Shown: piece after piece, positions 16,667 to 25,118 of the stretch | Position numbering within the stretch: position 1 is the first letter of the stretch | Layout: every line of letters begins with the position of its first letter | Origin: JAMWDF01 sp964645405 | Lineage (GTDB): Bacteria > Ratteibacteria > UBA8468 > B48-G9 > DSTR01 | DNA length: 64,000 nucleotides | Reading direction: 5' to 3' | Assembly (NCBI GenBank): GCA_964645405.1 | Contig: CAZYCA010000044.1 | Location: forward strand, 186,001 to 250,000 | Notes under the pieces: model-generated | Told to the model about the DNA's origin: nothing | What the model saw: the letters and a program-made list of their open reading frames with translations, nothing else | Databases searched by the model: none | Made by a program: the position numbers and the translations under genes

Positions 16667-17031
16667 ATGTTATTCCCTGAAGGCTGGCTGCGTATTCTTT
16701 CCAGCAGATTCCTAAAGTGCTCCGGGTGAAAAAAGGCAATATCCGCAAGACTTTTCCGGTTAAGCGCGCAACCAAGTTTTTTTATACCGGCCATAAAAGT
16801 ACTGTAGGAAATACCATGGGCATGGCAAGCTGCTGTAATCCGGCTAATCCACAATCTGCGCAAGTCTCGTTTTTTTCGGCGACGGTCCCTCCAGGCATAC
16901 GTCAGACCGCGCTCTGAAAATTCCTTAGCCCGTTTGAAAAGTTTAGAACGTCCCTGACGGTAACCCTTTGCTCGTTTGAGGACCTTTTTGTGCCGGGCAC
17001 GGGAGGCAGGTGCATGTTTAACTCTGGGCAT
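16663..17031 (-). CDS. rplT: 50S ribosomal protein L20
   Basis: L20 is a 23S rRNA-binding assembly protein. It is 122 aa, starting MPRVKHAPASRARHKKVLKR, with YAWRDRRRKKRDLRRLWI and ISYSTFMAGIKK. It follows rpmI by 11 nt in the classic infC-rpmI-rplT order. In E. coli L20 represses this operon through leader RNA; whether that holds here cannot be read from the sequence. Confidence 0.98.
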   Translation of the reverse strand: MPRVKHAPASRARHKKVLKRAKGYRQGRSKLFKRAKEFSERGLTYAWRDRRRKKRDLRRLWISRITAACHAHGISYSTFMAGIKKLGCALNRKSLADIAFFHPEHFRNLLERIRSQPSGNNM

Positions 17032-17042
17032 AGTTTTTCTCC

Positions 17043-17246
17043 TTAATGGTTGTAAGGCAAAAGTTTTTTAATAACCCTGATATCCCCTTTATTCTTAAGA
17101 ATCGCCGCTTTTTTGAGGCGGCGTTTTCTTTTGGAACTTTTTTTCGCCAGAAGATGCATCCCACCGGCTGGGTAGTGTTTTATCTTTCCGGTTCCTGTGA
17201 TTTTAAATCTCTTGGCTACAGACTTTTTGGTTTTCAGTTTGGGCAT
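17043..17246 (-). CDS. rpmI: 50S ribosomal protein L35
   Basis: A 67-aa basic protein of the large subunit. MPKLKTKKSVAKRFKITGTG is the family N-terminus, and KKSSKRKRRLKK follows. It lies 17 nt after infC and 11 nt before rplT. Confidence 0.97.
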   Translation of the reverse strand: MPKLKTKKSVAKRFKITGTGKIKHYPAGGMHLLAKKSSKRKRRLKKAAILKNKGDIRVIKKLLPYNH

Positions 17247-17263
17247 ATCCTTTCCTTGTTAAA

Positions 17264-17794
17264 TTAAAGGGGAATTAAGTTTACAGACAGTCGCGGCCCT
17301 TCCAGTCGAGCCGGTCTTTCCACCTTACCGACACCAGAAAGGTCCTTCACCAGCCTTTCCAGCAGTTGATACCCTCGTTCTTTATGGAGTATTTCGCGAC
17401 CTTTATAAAAGATGGTGACCTTCACCCTGTGTCCTTCCTTTAAGAATTCTTCAATATGTTGTTTTTTAAACTGGTAATCGTGTTCACTGGTCTCCGGTGT
17501 CAGACGGATTTCCTTCTGTACTGTTGCCCGTTGTTTCTTCCGCAATTGCTTTTCTTTTTTCTTCTGTTCATAAAGGAATTTCCTGTAATCCATTAAACGG
17601 CAGATAGGAGGATTAACAGTTGGTACAATTTCTACCAGGTCCAGCATTTTTTCCTGAGCCAGGCGTAAAGCCTGGTCACGGCTGACAATACCTAACTGCT
17701 TTCCTTCATCACTGATAAGACGGACCTGAGCAGTCCGTATCTGAAAATTCACCCTGTATCGCTTCTGACTGTCTTTTGGCCACCTATCGCTTAT
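17264..17794 (-). CDS. infC: translation initiation factor IF-3, probable AUA start
   Basis: IF-3 binds the 30S subunit and discriminates against incorrect start codons. The nearest canonical start, GTG at 17752, lacks an SD and would delete the conserved opening strand. Reading 14 codons further up gives an ATA at 17794 with SD AAGGAG 5 nt before it. The resulting N-terminus ends in KRYRVNFQIRTAQVRLI, matching the RVNEQIRA-type IF-3 opening. NPPICRLMDYRKFLYEQ is the central signature and ERPARLEGPRL the C-terminal one. Length becomes 176 aa, normal for the family. A non-AUG start suits IF-3 autoregulation. Confidence 0.93.
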   Translation of the reverse strand: MSDRWPKDSQKRYRVNFQIRTAQVRLISDEGKQLGIVSRDQALRLAQEKMLDLVEIVPTVNPPICRLMDYRKFLYEQKKKEKQLRKKQRATVQKEIRLTPETSEHDYQFKKQHIEEFLKEGHRVKVTIFYKGREILHKERGYQLLERLVKDLSGVGKVERPARLEGPRLSVNLIPL

Positions 17795-17805
17795 AGCCTC
17801 TCCTT
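17792..17805 (-). promoter_or_regulatory. infC: SD and AUA start codon of infC
   Basis: Minus strand: AAGGAG (17800-17805), 5 nt, then ATA (17792-17794). AUU, AUC or AUA starts are the known hallmark of infC genes under IF-3 feedback. Confidence 0.7.
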
Positions 17806-17873
17806 GTAATGAAAGCCGACCATTCTACAATATGATATTCTGTTTTCATTTTTGTGTCAAGCCAGAATCTTTT

Positions 17874-19595
17874 TCATTCACGAAGTTCTATTTTTTCTGA
17901 GAGAAGTGTTATCAGTTGCTCCAGAGTAAAAGCGCCTCCGGGGTGCTTTCCATGGAAACGTACCGAGACAGAATTTTCTTGTACTTCTTTATCACCAACG
18001 ATAATCATCACAGGAATTTTTTCCTCTTCGGCTTCCCTGATTTTCTTGTTAATTTTCTCATTTCTTTCATCTACCTCCACCCTGAATTTTTCTTTCAGTC
18101 TATCGCGAACAGAAAAAGCATAGTTGGTGTGTCTATCAGCAATGGTGAGAATCCGGCACTGGACTGGAGATAACCACAGGGGGAGATTCCCTTTATAGTG
18201 TTCCAGCAAAATACCAAAGAATCGTTCCAGAGAACCAAGGATAGCCCGATGAATCATAATAGGTTGTACCTGATTACCTTCTGGATTAACATAACTGAGC
18301 TGGAACCTTTCTGGAATATTGAAATCTACCTGGATGGTGGAGCACTGCCATTCCCGTTTTAAAGTATCAGTGATTTTAATATCAATCTTGGGTCCGTAAA
18401 ATACACCGGCCCCGGGGTCTATCTCGTAATTCAAACCCAGGTTCTTCAAAGCTGTCTGCAAGGCTGCGGTAGCTCTTTCCCAGTTCTCCAGGCTGCCCAC
18501 ATACCTGTCTGGCCTGGTGGAAAGAAAGATTCTGTAGTCTCTGAAGCCGAAACTGCTCAGGAAGAAACATACCAGTTTGATAAGACCGGCTATTTCTTCT
18601 TCCAGTTGTTCCGGGGTACAGAAGATATGGGCATCATCCTGGGTAAAGCCGCGCACACGTAACAGTCCGTGCAAAACCCCCTGTTTTTCCAGTCTATATA
18701 CCGTGCCCAGTTCTGCCCAGCGTATGGGTAATTCTCGGTAACTGCGTAAAGAGTTCTTATAAATGATGATATGAAAGGGACAGTTCATAGGTCTGAGCTG
18801 AAGTTTCTGTCCGTTTTCCAGTTCCATGGGAGGAAACATATTCTCCCGGTAATAACAAGTATGGCCAGAACGCTCCCAGAGAACCAGATCAGCAATATGA
18901 GGAGTATAAACTAACTGGTAGCCGTTTTTAAGGTGAACTTCTCTCCAGAAGTCTTCTATTATTTTTCTAACTAATGCTGCCTTCGGGTGCCAGAAAATCA
19001 ATCCTGAACCATACTCGGGATGGATACTGAAAAAATCCAGTTTTGTCCCCAGTGTGCGGTGGTCTCTTTCCTTTGCTTCCTGAAGAAAATGAAGGTAGTC
19101 TTCCAACTCCTTTTTTTCTGGAAAAGAAATGCCATAGATACGTTGCATGCTTTCTCTATTTTCATCACCTTTCCAGTAGGAGGCAGCTACCGTAAGAAGT
19201 TTAAAATATTTCACCTGGCCTGTTCTTTCCAGGTGTGGCCCCTGACATAAGTCCAGAAACTCACCCTGCTGGTAAAAAGTAACTGTATCTTCCGGTATAT
19301 CTTTTAGAAGTTCCAGTTTGAAAGGTTCTTCTTTGAGATACTCTCTGGCTTTATCTTTTGTCACCTGCTGGCACTGCAGCGGTAAATTTTCCTGAATGAT
19401 TTGCTGCATTACTTTTTCCACCTGCTGCAAATCCCCAGGCGTAAAAGGGGACTGCCTGTAAAAATCATAGTAAAATCCGTTTTCTATAGCAGGTCCGATT
19501 CCAAGTTTTACTTCAGGAAAAAGCCGTTTCACCGCCTGCGCCAGTATATGGGCAGTGGTGTGCCAGTAAGCCTTCAGGTCTGACTTGTTTTCCAT
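17874..19595 (-). CDS. thrS: threonyl-tRNA synthetase lacking the TGS domain
   Basis: ThrRS charges tRNA-Thr. The protein is 573 aa, about 60-70 shorter than usual, because the N-terminal TGS domain is absent. It begins directly at the editing domain with HTTAHILAQAV (HxxxH) and later DLCQGPHL. The class II catalytic core shows LRPMNCPFHIIIYK (zinc Cys), RVRGFTQDDAHIFC (motif 2) and IMIHRAILGSLERF (motif 3 region). The C-terminal anticodon domain ends the protein. tRNA-Asp is 41 nt upstream, and infC-rpmI-rplT follow, as in E. coli. No clear SD. Confidence 0.95.
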   Translation of the reverse strand: MENKSDLKAYWHTTAHILAQAVKRLFPEVKLGIGPAIENGFYYDFYRQSPFTPGDLQQVEKVMQQIIQENLPLQCQQVTKDKAREYLKEEPFKLELLKDIPEDTVTFYQQGEFLDLCQGPHLERTGQVKYFKLLTVAASYWKGDENRESMQRIYGISFPEKKELEDYLHFLQEAKERDHRTLGTKLDFFSIHPEYGSGLIFWHPKAALVRKIIEDFWREVHLKNGYQLVYTPHIADLVLWERSGHTCYYRENMFPPMELENGQKLQLRPMNCPFHIIIYKNSLRSYRELPIRWAELGTVYRLEKQGVLHGLLRVRGFTQDDAHIFCTPEQLEEEIAGLIKLVCFFLSSFGFRDYRIFLSTRPDRYVGSLENWERATAALQTALKNLGLNYEIDPGAGVFYGPKIDIKITDTLKREWQCSTIQVDFNIPERFQLSYVNPEGNQVQPIMIHRAILGSLERFFGILLEHYKGNLPLWLSPVQCRILTIADRHTNYAFSVRDRLKEKFRVEVDERNEKINKKIREAEEEKIPVMIIVGDKEVQENSVSVRFHGKHPGGAFTLEQLITLLSEKIELRE

Positions 19596-19636
19596 TTTGG
19601 CTGGTGCCAGAAGCTTAATTTTTTAACCCTTTGGAG

Positions 19637-19710
19637 CGGGGCGGACGGGATTCGAACCCGCGACATCCAGATCGACAGTCTGGCATTCTAGGCCGCTGAA
19701 CTACCGCCCC
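19637..19710 (-). tRNA. tRNA-Asp (GTC)
   Basis: A 74-nt cloverleaf on the minus strand. The acceptor arms GGGGCGG and CCGCCCC pair fully. The anticodon stem CCAGA/TCTGG encloses loop CTGTCGA with anticodon GTC. The T arm holds TTCGAAT. The discriminator is G and no CCA is encoded. It sits between rny and thrS behind its own promoter. Confidence 0.96.
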
Positions 19711-19721
19711 GGATTCCTTTA

Positions 19722-19751
19722 ATTTTACCACCCGCTAACATTACGGGTCAA
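19722..19751 (-). promoter_or_regulatory. promoter of tRNA-Asp and probably thrS-infC operon
   Basis: -35 TTGACC (19746-19751), 18-bp spacer and extended -10 (TGG then TAAAAT, 19722-19727) on the minus strand. The -10 lies 11 nt before the mature tRNA 5' end. No terminator follows the tRNA, so read-through into thrS is likely. Confidence 0.7.
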
Positions 19752-19755
19752 CGTG

Positions 19756-21327
19756 TTATTTTGCTATCTCTGTTTCTCTCTTTTCCCTTATTACTGTAAC
19801 CTTTACCTGGCCGATATACTGGAGATTTTCTTCAATCTTTTTAGCAATCTCCCTGGCCAGAATATGGGCATCCTCATCACTGGTTTCCTCAGGTTTAACA
19901 ATTACTCTAACTTCCCTGCCAGCAGAAATGGCATAGGCAGTATCAACACCTTTGAACGAGGAGGCAATTTTTTCTAAATCTTCAATACGGCGCAGGTATT
20001 TCTCCAGGGTGTCTCTTCTGGCACCCGGTCTGGTCGCCGAAACAGCATCAGCCACAGCGGTTAAAACAGTGTAGGGAGTACTCACATTTGTATCCTGGTG
20101 ATGGCATAAGGCTGCCTGAACCACTATCTCGTTTTCTCCAAACTTACGCAGAATCTCTGCTCCAATTTCAGGATGGGTACCTTCCACTTCCTGGTCCACA
20201 GCCTTTCCAATATCATGAAAAAGAGCAGCTCTGCGAGCCAGTTTAGAATCCAGTCCTAAATCAGCAGCAATCATCGCTGCCAGGAACGCTGTTTCTTTGG
20301 AATGATGAAGTACATTCTGGCCGTAACTGGTGCGGTATTTCAGACGTCCAAGTAGTTTTATTAACTCCGGATGGACATTTTCCAATCCTACTTCAAAGAC
20401 TGCATTGGTGCCTTCTTGCAGAATTTTTTCTTCCAGCTCCTTTTTCACGCGCTCCACAACCTCTTCTATTCTTCCCGGATGAATCCTTCCGTCTACCACC
20501 AGCCTTTCCAGAGCGATTCTGGCAATTTCTCGGCGGAAAAGATTGAAGGAAGAAATGGTTACGGCTTCTGGCGTATCATCCACTATCAAGTCTACTCCGG
20601 TCGCCGCTTCAAAAGCCCGAATGTTGCGTCCTTCTCGCCCAATAATCCTTCCTTTAATCTCATCACTGGGTAGACTGATTACCGAAACAGTGCTTTCTGA
20701 AGCTTCTTCCGCAGCCAGCCGTTGCATGGCTGTTAAAATTATTTCTCTGGCTTTTTTTTCGGCGTTGGCGCGTACCTCTTCTTCTATTTTCCGTTCTAAC
20801 CTGGCAGCCTCTTTCCTGGCTTCTTCCTCCATAGCCTTCAGCAGTTGATTCCTGGCTTCTTCCCGGCTCATAGAGGAAATCCTTTCCAGCTGTTTTTTCT
20901 CTTCCTCTATCAGGGACTGGTAAGTTTTCTCCCGTTCCAGCACAGCCTGTTCCCTGGTCTGAAGATTTCTTTCTTTTTCGGCTAAATCTGCCTCTTTCTT
21001 CTCCAGCAGTTCCACCTTCCTTTCTAAATTGAATTCCCTTTGCTGGAGCCGCTTTTCCTGAAACTGAATTTCCCTCCGTTTATTTCTGGTTTCTCTTTCA
21101 AAATCAGTTCGTAATCTGAAAAGTATTTCCTTGGCCTCCAGGTCAATTTCTCGTTTCTTGCTCTGGGCTAAGTTTTCTGCTTCCTGAATGATTTCCTTTG
21201 CCCGCTTTTCTGCAGCAGCCATGGTGCGTTCCCCGATATATTTGCGCCACAGGTACCCTATGAGGAGGGAAACAGCACTCCACAGTATAATAATCCAGGG
21301 AAGTAGCAGGAAGAATTTCTGGCTCAT
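19756..21327 (-). CDS. rny: ribonuclease Y
   Basis: RNase Y is a membrane-anchored endoribonuclease that starts mRNA decay. It is 523 aa from ATG 21327, which has an SD (GGGGGTGG); a GTG three codons upstream overlaps that SD and is less likely. The domains in order are an N-terminal helix (about residues 5-25), a long charged coiled coil (30-200), a KH domain with IKGRIIGREGRNIRAFE, and an HD domain with LFHDIGKAVDQEVEG. The C-terminal half is the usual RNase Y tail. Confidence 0.97.
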   Translation of the reverse strand: MSQKFFLLLPWIIILWSAVSLLIGYLWRKYIGERTMAAAEKRAKEIIQEAENLAQSKKREIDLEAKEILFRLRTDFERETRNKRREIQFQEKRLQQREFNLERKVELLEKKEADLAEKERNLQTREQAVLEREKTYQSLIEEEKKQLERISSMSREEARNQLLKAMEEEARKEAARLERKIEEEVRANAEKKAREIILTAMQRLAAEEASESTVSVISLPSDEIKGRIIGREGRNIRAFEAATGVDLIVDDTPEAVTISSFNLFRREIARIALERLVVDGRIHPGRIEEVVERVKKELEEKILQEGTNAVFEVGLENVHPELIKLLGRLKYRTSYGQNVLHHSKETAFLAAMIAADLGLDSKLARRAALFHDIGKAVDQEVEGTHPEIGAEILRKFGENEIVVQAALCHHQDTNVSTPYTVLTAVADAVSATRPGARRDTLEKYLRRIEDLEKIASSFKGVDTAYAISAGREVRVIVKPEETSDEDAHILAREIAKKIEENLQYIGQVKVTVIREKRETEIAK

Positions 21328-21504
21328 AGTATCCACCCCCTTTTCACTGGAGTTTTCCTGTTACAAACGGCCTTCTGGCCAAAGTCACGCTGTCTGGGGT
21401 GTTTCCGACAAAATCATCCTGAAGGGAACCTGATAACACTTTCTGGCCAGGCTTCTCTTTTACACTGACCAGGTTCACAAAGGTGTAAGGATGGGGATTT
21501 CATG
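21328..21504 (-). other. 177-nt non-coding gap between serA and rny with pairing potential
   Basis: There is no credible ORF. On the minus strand CCTGTAACA (over the serA stop) can pair, with one mismatch, with TGTAACAGG near the rny end. Inside, CTGGTCAG and CTGGCCAG can form an 8-bp stem (one G-U), GAACCTG pairs with CAGGTTC, and GGCC-AGAA-GGCC forms a small hairpin. These are partly alternative. The gap could be a structured rny leader or a small RNA such as 6S, which neighbours rny in some bacteria. I cannot identify it. Confidence 0.3.
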
Positions 21505-23088
21505 TTACAGGTGTACCAGTTTGACTGAATGTATTGCCGGAAACTCCTCAATTTGTTTTAATACATTTTCGTCTATATCCTCGTCCAGATTCAAAACGGT
21601 GATTGCTGTACCACCTTTTTTCTTACGGCCTAAGGTCATGGAGGCAATATTCACTCCTTGCCTTCCAAGGACAGTACCAATATGTCCCATAATTCCAGGC
21701 CTGTCATCATTATAACAGACCAAAAGTACTCCCTTCGGTGTGGCTTCTACCGAGTAGCGGTCTATTTGAACAATTCGTTCTTCGCCATTCTGCAGAATTG
21801 TACCTGCAGCTTGCACCTTTTGTTTACCTTTCACCTCCAGAGTTATAAGATTTAGAAATTCCCCGGTACTGGGAACTCGCCGTTCACTGACATTCAGATT
21901 AAGCTGTTTTGCTACCAGGGCAGCATTGACGGCGTTGATTCTGGGTTGATCAGCCAGCAGTCCCTTCAAAACGTAAAGTCGTAACAAACTCAGGTCATAG
22001 TTTACAATCTCGCCGCTGTATTCTATCCATACCGCTTTGATTTCCCCTTCCACCAGCTGCCGGCAAAGGTTGCCCAGTTGTTCTCCTACTGAAAGATACC
22101 CCCTGATTTTTTCCATCACAGTGGCATCTGGAGAGGGCAGATTTACAGCATTGCGAATGATTTTACGCGTGAAAGCATCAACAATTTGATTCGCCAGGTC
22201 ACGGGCTACATTTATCTGGGCTTCGTGGGTGGAAGCACCCAGATGGGGGGTAAGAATCACATTGTCCAGATTTCTTAACGGGCTATCTGCAGGTAGCGGT
22301 TCTTTTTCAAAAACATCCAGCGCTGCGGCACGGACCTTACCGGAACACAGGGCTTGATAGAGAGCCTGTTCGTCAATGATACCACCTCTGGCAACATTGA
22401 TAATACATACCCCGGGTTTCATAAGAGAAATCGCCTTTTCTCCTATAAGCCCCTTTGTCTTTTCTGTGAGTGGCAGGTGAAGAGTGATAAAATCTGACTG
22501 TTTCCACAGACCTTCCAGACTGACCAGACTTATTTCCGTTTCTTTCACAGTATCCTGTTCAATAAAAGGGTCATGGGCCAGAACCTTCATGCCCAAAGCC
22601 CTGGCAAGATATGCCACCCGCCGGCCAATCCGGCCCAGACCAATCACACCCAGAGTTTTTCCATAAACTTCACTGCCCATGAACTTTTTCTTTTCCCAGA
22701 GTCCAGCTTTCACAGAAGCATTGGCCTGGGGAATATGTCTGGCGATAGCCAGAAGTAACCCTATGGTATGTTCTGCTGCAGAAATGGTATTTCCTTCTGG
22801 GGCGTTCATGACAATAACCCCGCAGGCAGTAGCAGCCTCCACATCTATATTGTCCAGACCAACTCCAGCCCGGCCGATAATTTTCAGATTCTTTGCCTGC
22901 TGGATGACCTGTCCTGGTACCTTGGTGGCGCTACGTACGACCAGAACATCAAAATCCGGTATAACCTCAAGGAGTTTATCAGCTGGCAATGTCCCGCATA
23001 CCGTTACCTGAAATCCTGCTTTCTTAAGGATACCAATACCTTCTTCTTCAAAACCGTCTGTCACAAGTATTTTGACCTGGTTTTCCAT
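21505..23088 (-). CDS. serA: D-3-phosphoglycerate dehydrogenase
   Basis: SerA oxidises 3-phosphoglycerate to 3-phosphohydroxypyruvate, the first step of serine synthesis. It is the long 527-aa type. The NAD-binding domain has LGVIGLGRIGRRVA, then NVARGGIIDEQAL (catalytic Arg), Glu in DVFEKEPLP and His in TPHLGAST. An intervening domain follows and a C-terminal ACT domain (about residues 455-527, VCYNDDRPGIMGHIGTVLG) that usually binds serine for feedback. It has an SD (AAAGGAAA) and its own TTGACG-17-TAAAAT promoter. Confidence 0.97.
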   Translation of the reverse strand: MENQVKILVTDGFEEEGIGILKKAGFQVTVCGTLPADKLLEVIPDFDVLVVRSATKVPGQVIQQAKNLKIIGRAGVGLDNIDVEAATACGVIVMNAPEGNTISAAEHTIGLLLAIARHIPQANASVKAGLWEKKKFMGSEVYGKTLGVIGLGRIGRRVAYLARALGMKVLAHDPFIEQDTVKETEISLVSLEGLWKQSDFITLHLPLTEKTKGLIGEKAISLMKPGVCIINVARGGIIDEQALYQALCSGKVRAAALDVFEKEPLPADSPLRNLDNVILTPHLGASTHEAQINVARDLANQIVDAFTRKIIRNAVNLPSPDATVMEKIRGYLSVGEQLGNLCRQLVEGEIKAVWIEYSGEIVNYDLSLLRLYVLKGLLADQPRINAVNAALVAKQLNLNVSERRVPSTGEFLNLITLEVKGKQKVQAAGTILQNGEERIVQIDRYSVEATPKGVLLVCYNDDRPGIMGHIGTVLGRQGVNIASMTLGRKKKGGTAITVLNLDEDIDENVLKQIEEFPAIHSVKLVHL

Positions 23089-23113
23089 GACATTTTCCTT
23101 TTTCTATTGTTTT

Positions 23114-23142
23114 ATTTTATCCTGAAGGACTTTCTCCGTCAA
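23114..23142 (-). promoter_or_regulatory. serA promoter
   Basis: -35 TTGACG (23137-23142), 17-bp spacer and -10 TAAAAT (23114-23119) on the minus strand. The predicted leader is about 20 nt and contains an SD, in contrast to the divergent rpe promoter. Confidence 0.7.
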
Positions 23143-23185
23143 GATAGAAAAAACTCACTGCTGGCTGGTGGCAGGCAATATCTCT

Positions 23186-23214
23186 TTGACTTGGCAACCA
23201 GCAATCTCTAAAAT
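23186..23214 (+). promoter_or_regulatory. rpe promoter, leaderless type
   Basis: -35 TTGACT (23186-23191), 17-bp spacer and -10 TAAAAT (23209-23214), then 6 nt and the ATG at 23221. Transcription should start at the A of the start codon. Confidence 0.72.
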
Positions 23215-23220
23215 ATAGCT

Positions 23221-23871
23221 ATGGTAAAAATTGCGCCCTCTCTCCTTTCCGCAGATTTCAGCCAGCTGGGACAGGAGGTATTGAAGGTAACAGCGGCAGG
23301 AGCCGACTATATCCATTTTGATGTCATGGATGGACATTTTGTTCCCAACATTACCTTTGGGCCGATGGTTCTGAAAGCCATCCGTTCCTGTAGCGATATT
23401 CCTTTCCAGGCTCATCTGATGATAGAACGGCCAGACCTTTACTGGCTTTCTTTTGCCCGGGCTGGAGCAGACATTATAGGTATCCATGTAGAGTGTGAGG
23501 TGACAGACGAAAAGCTGATAAAAGAAATTGTTTCCGCAGGTAAGAAGGTCTGTCTGGTTATCAATCCTCCTACCAGGCTGGAGGAGGTAAAAATTCCCCT
23601 GGAAAATGTTGGAGAAATACTGGTAATGACTGTTAATCCTGGTTTTGGTGGTCAGAGTTTTATCCCGGAAGTTGTGACCAAAATAGAGAAACTGGCAGAT
23701 TTAAGGGAAAAAAAGCGTCTGTCTTTTGAGATTGAAGTAGACGGTGGTATTAATCCACAGACTGCCGTTTCTGTCATTAAAGCCGGTGCAGATATTTTAG
23801 TGGCTGGTTCTTTTATCTTTGGAAGTAAAGATTATACGAGAGCCATTAAGGAGTTAAGATGCAGCAGGTAA
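23221..23871 (+). CDS. rpe: ribulose-phosphate 3-epimerase
   Basis: Rpe interconverts ribulose and xylulose 5-phosphates in the pentose phosphate pathway. It is 216 aa with a TIM barrel. KIAPSLLSADFSQLG opens the barrel; HFDVMDGHFVPNITFG carries metal and catalytic residues; MTVNPGFGGQSFIP and EIEVDGGINPQTA bind the phosphate and metal. It heads a four-gene run with hisD, hisB and a Xer recombinase, overlapping hisD by 13 nt. The message is predicted leaderless. Confidence 0.97.
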   Translation: MVKIAPSLLSADFSQLGQEVLKVTAAGADYIHFDVMDGHFVPNITFGPMVLKAIRSCSDIPFQAHLMIERPDLYWLSFARAGADIIGIHVECEVTDEKLIKEIVSAGKKVCLVINPPTRLEEVKIPLENVGEILVMTVNPGFGGQSFIPEVVTKIEKLADLREKKRLSFEIEVDGGINPQTAVSVIKAGADILVAGSFIFGSKDYTRAIKELRCSR

Positions 23872-25118
23872 ACTGGACAGACCTGCAGAAGATTTTGCAG
23901 CAAAGCAGATTTTCCCCGGAGATAGAAAAAAAAGTCAGGATGATTATTGACCGGGTGAAAGAAAAAGGAGATGAAGCACTTTTCGCCTGCACTGAACTTT
24001 TTGATGGAGCCCGGATAAGAAAACTGAGAGTTTCTGAGAAAGAAATAAGAGCAAGCCGCAGGTACTTTAAAGGAGAAATAAAAACTGCTCTGCAACAGGC
24101 ACGGTTGAGAATTGAAGTTTATCACCGTAACCAGATACCTTCTAAATTTGTTCAAAAGGAAAAGGATTGCAGGATAGAGTTTTGCTGGGCACCCCTGGAT
24201 GTGGTAGGTATTTACGTCCCTTCCTCCCAGGCACCTCTGGTTTCCTCAGTTTTGATGACAGTAGTACCAGCGAAGGTTGCCGGCTGCCAGCGAATAGTTG
24301 TCTGTACGCCCCCTGGTCGTGATGGGAAAGTTAATCCGTATCTTCTCAGCTGCTTGGACTGGTTAGGCATTAAAGATATCTTTAAAGTTGGCGGTGCCCA
24401 GGCAGTAGCCGCCATGGCTTTAGGAACAGAGAGTATACCGCAGGTAGACAAGGTGGTTGGTCCTGGTTCTGTCTATGTCAATACTGCCAAGAAATTACTT
24501 TTTGGGGAAACCGGGGTGGATACATTAGCTGGCCCCAGCGAGCTGGTTATTTTTTCTGACGAATCAGGGGTGCCTGCTGTTATCGCTGCTGATTTAGCTG
24601 CTCAGATGGAGCATGTTGGTGGCACGGGAATTCTTCTTACCACCTGCGAATCTCTTGGTAGAAAAGTGGAACTGCTGGTCCGTGATGGCTACTGGCTACT
24701 GGTGAAAAACGAAGAACAAGCCCTGAATATTATCAATCAGCTGGCTCCAGAACATCTTCAGATACTGTGTTGGAATCCATCAGTTTTTATCCCCAGGGCT
24801 GTAGCAGGGGTTATCTTTGTGGGAGAAGCAACCCCTACAGTTATTGGGGACTATTTTGCCGGTCCCAGCCATGTCCTGCCCACCCAGCAGGCTGCCCGTC
24901 ATTCTTCAGGAGTATCGGTTTATACCTTTCTGCGAAGTTATGCCGTTATCAGAGCCAGTAAGGATTTCCTTAAAAAGTGGGGTAACACGGTGAAAAAAAT
25001 GGCTCTTTTAGAAGGTCTAACTGCCCATGCCAGAAGTATAGAAATCCGCCTAACTTCAGGAGGGAAAAAGTGGGAAGAAAGGCAAAAATACACAGGAAAA
25101 CAAAAGAAACAGAGATAG
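23859..25118 (+). CDS. hisD: histidinol dehydrogenase
   Basis: HisD carries out the last two oxidations of histidine synthesis, L-histidinol to L-histidine, with zinc and NAD. It is 419 aa. VVGPGSVYVNTAKKLLFG, DTLAGPSELVIFSDES, DLAAQMEHVGGTGILLTT and FAGPSHVLPTQQAARHSSG are the family blocks, including catalytic Glu/His and zinc ligands. It overlaps rpe by 13 nt and hisB by 49 nt. Other his genes are not in the window, so the pathway is split over several loci. Confidence 0.96.
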   Translation: MQQVNWTDLQKILQQSRFSPEIEKKVRMIIDRVKEKGDEALFACTELFDGARIRKLRVSEKEIRASRRYFKGEIKTALQQARLRIEVYHRNQIPSKFVQKEKDCRIEFCWAPLDVVGIYVPSSQAPLVSSVLMTVVPAKVAGCQRIVVCTPPGRDGKVNPYLLSCLDWLGIKDIFKVGGAQAVAAMALGTESIPQVDKVVGPGSVYVNTAKKLLFGETGVDTLAGPSELVIFSDESGVPAVIAADLAAQMEHVGGTGILLTTCESLGRKVELLVRDGYWLLVKNEEQALNIINQLAPEHLQILCWNPSVFIPRAVAGVIFVGEATPTVIGDYFAGPSHVLPTQQAARHSSGVSVYTFLRSYAVIRASKDFLKKWGNTVKKMALLEGLTAHARSIEIRLTSGGKKWEERQKYTGKQKKQR

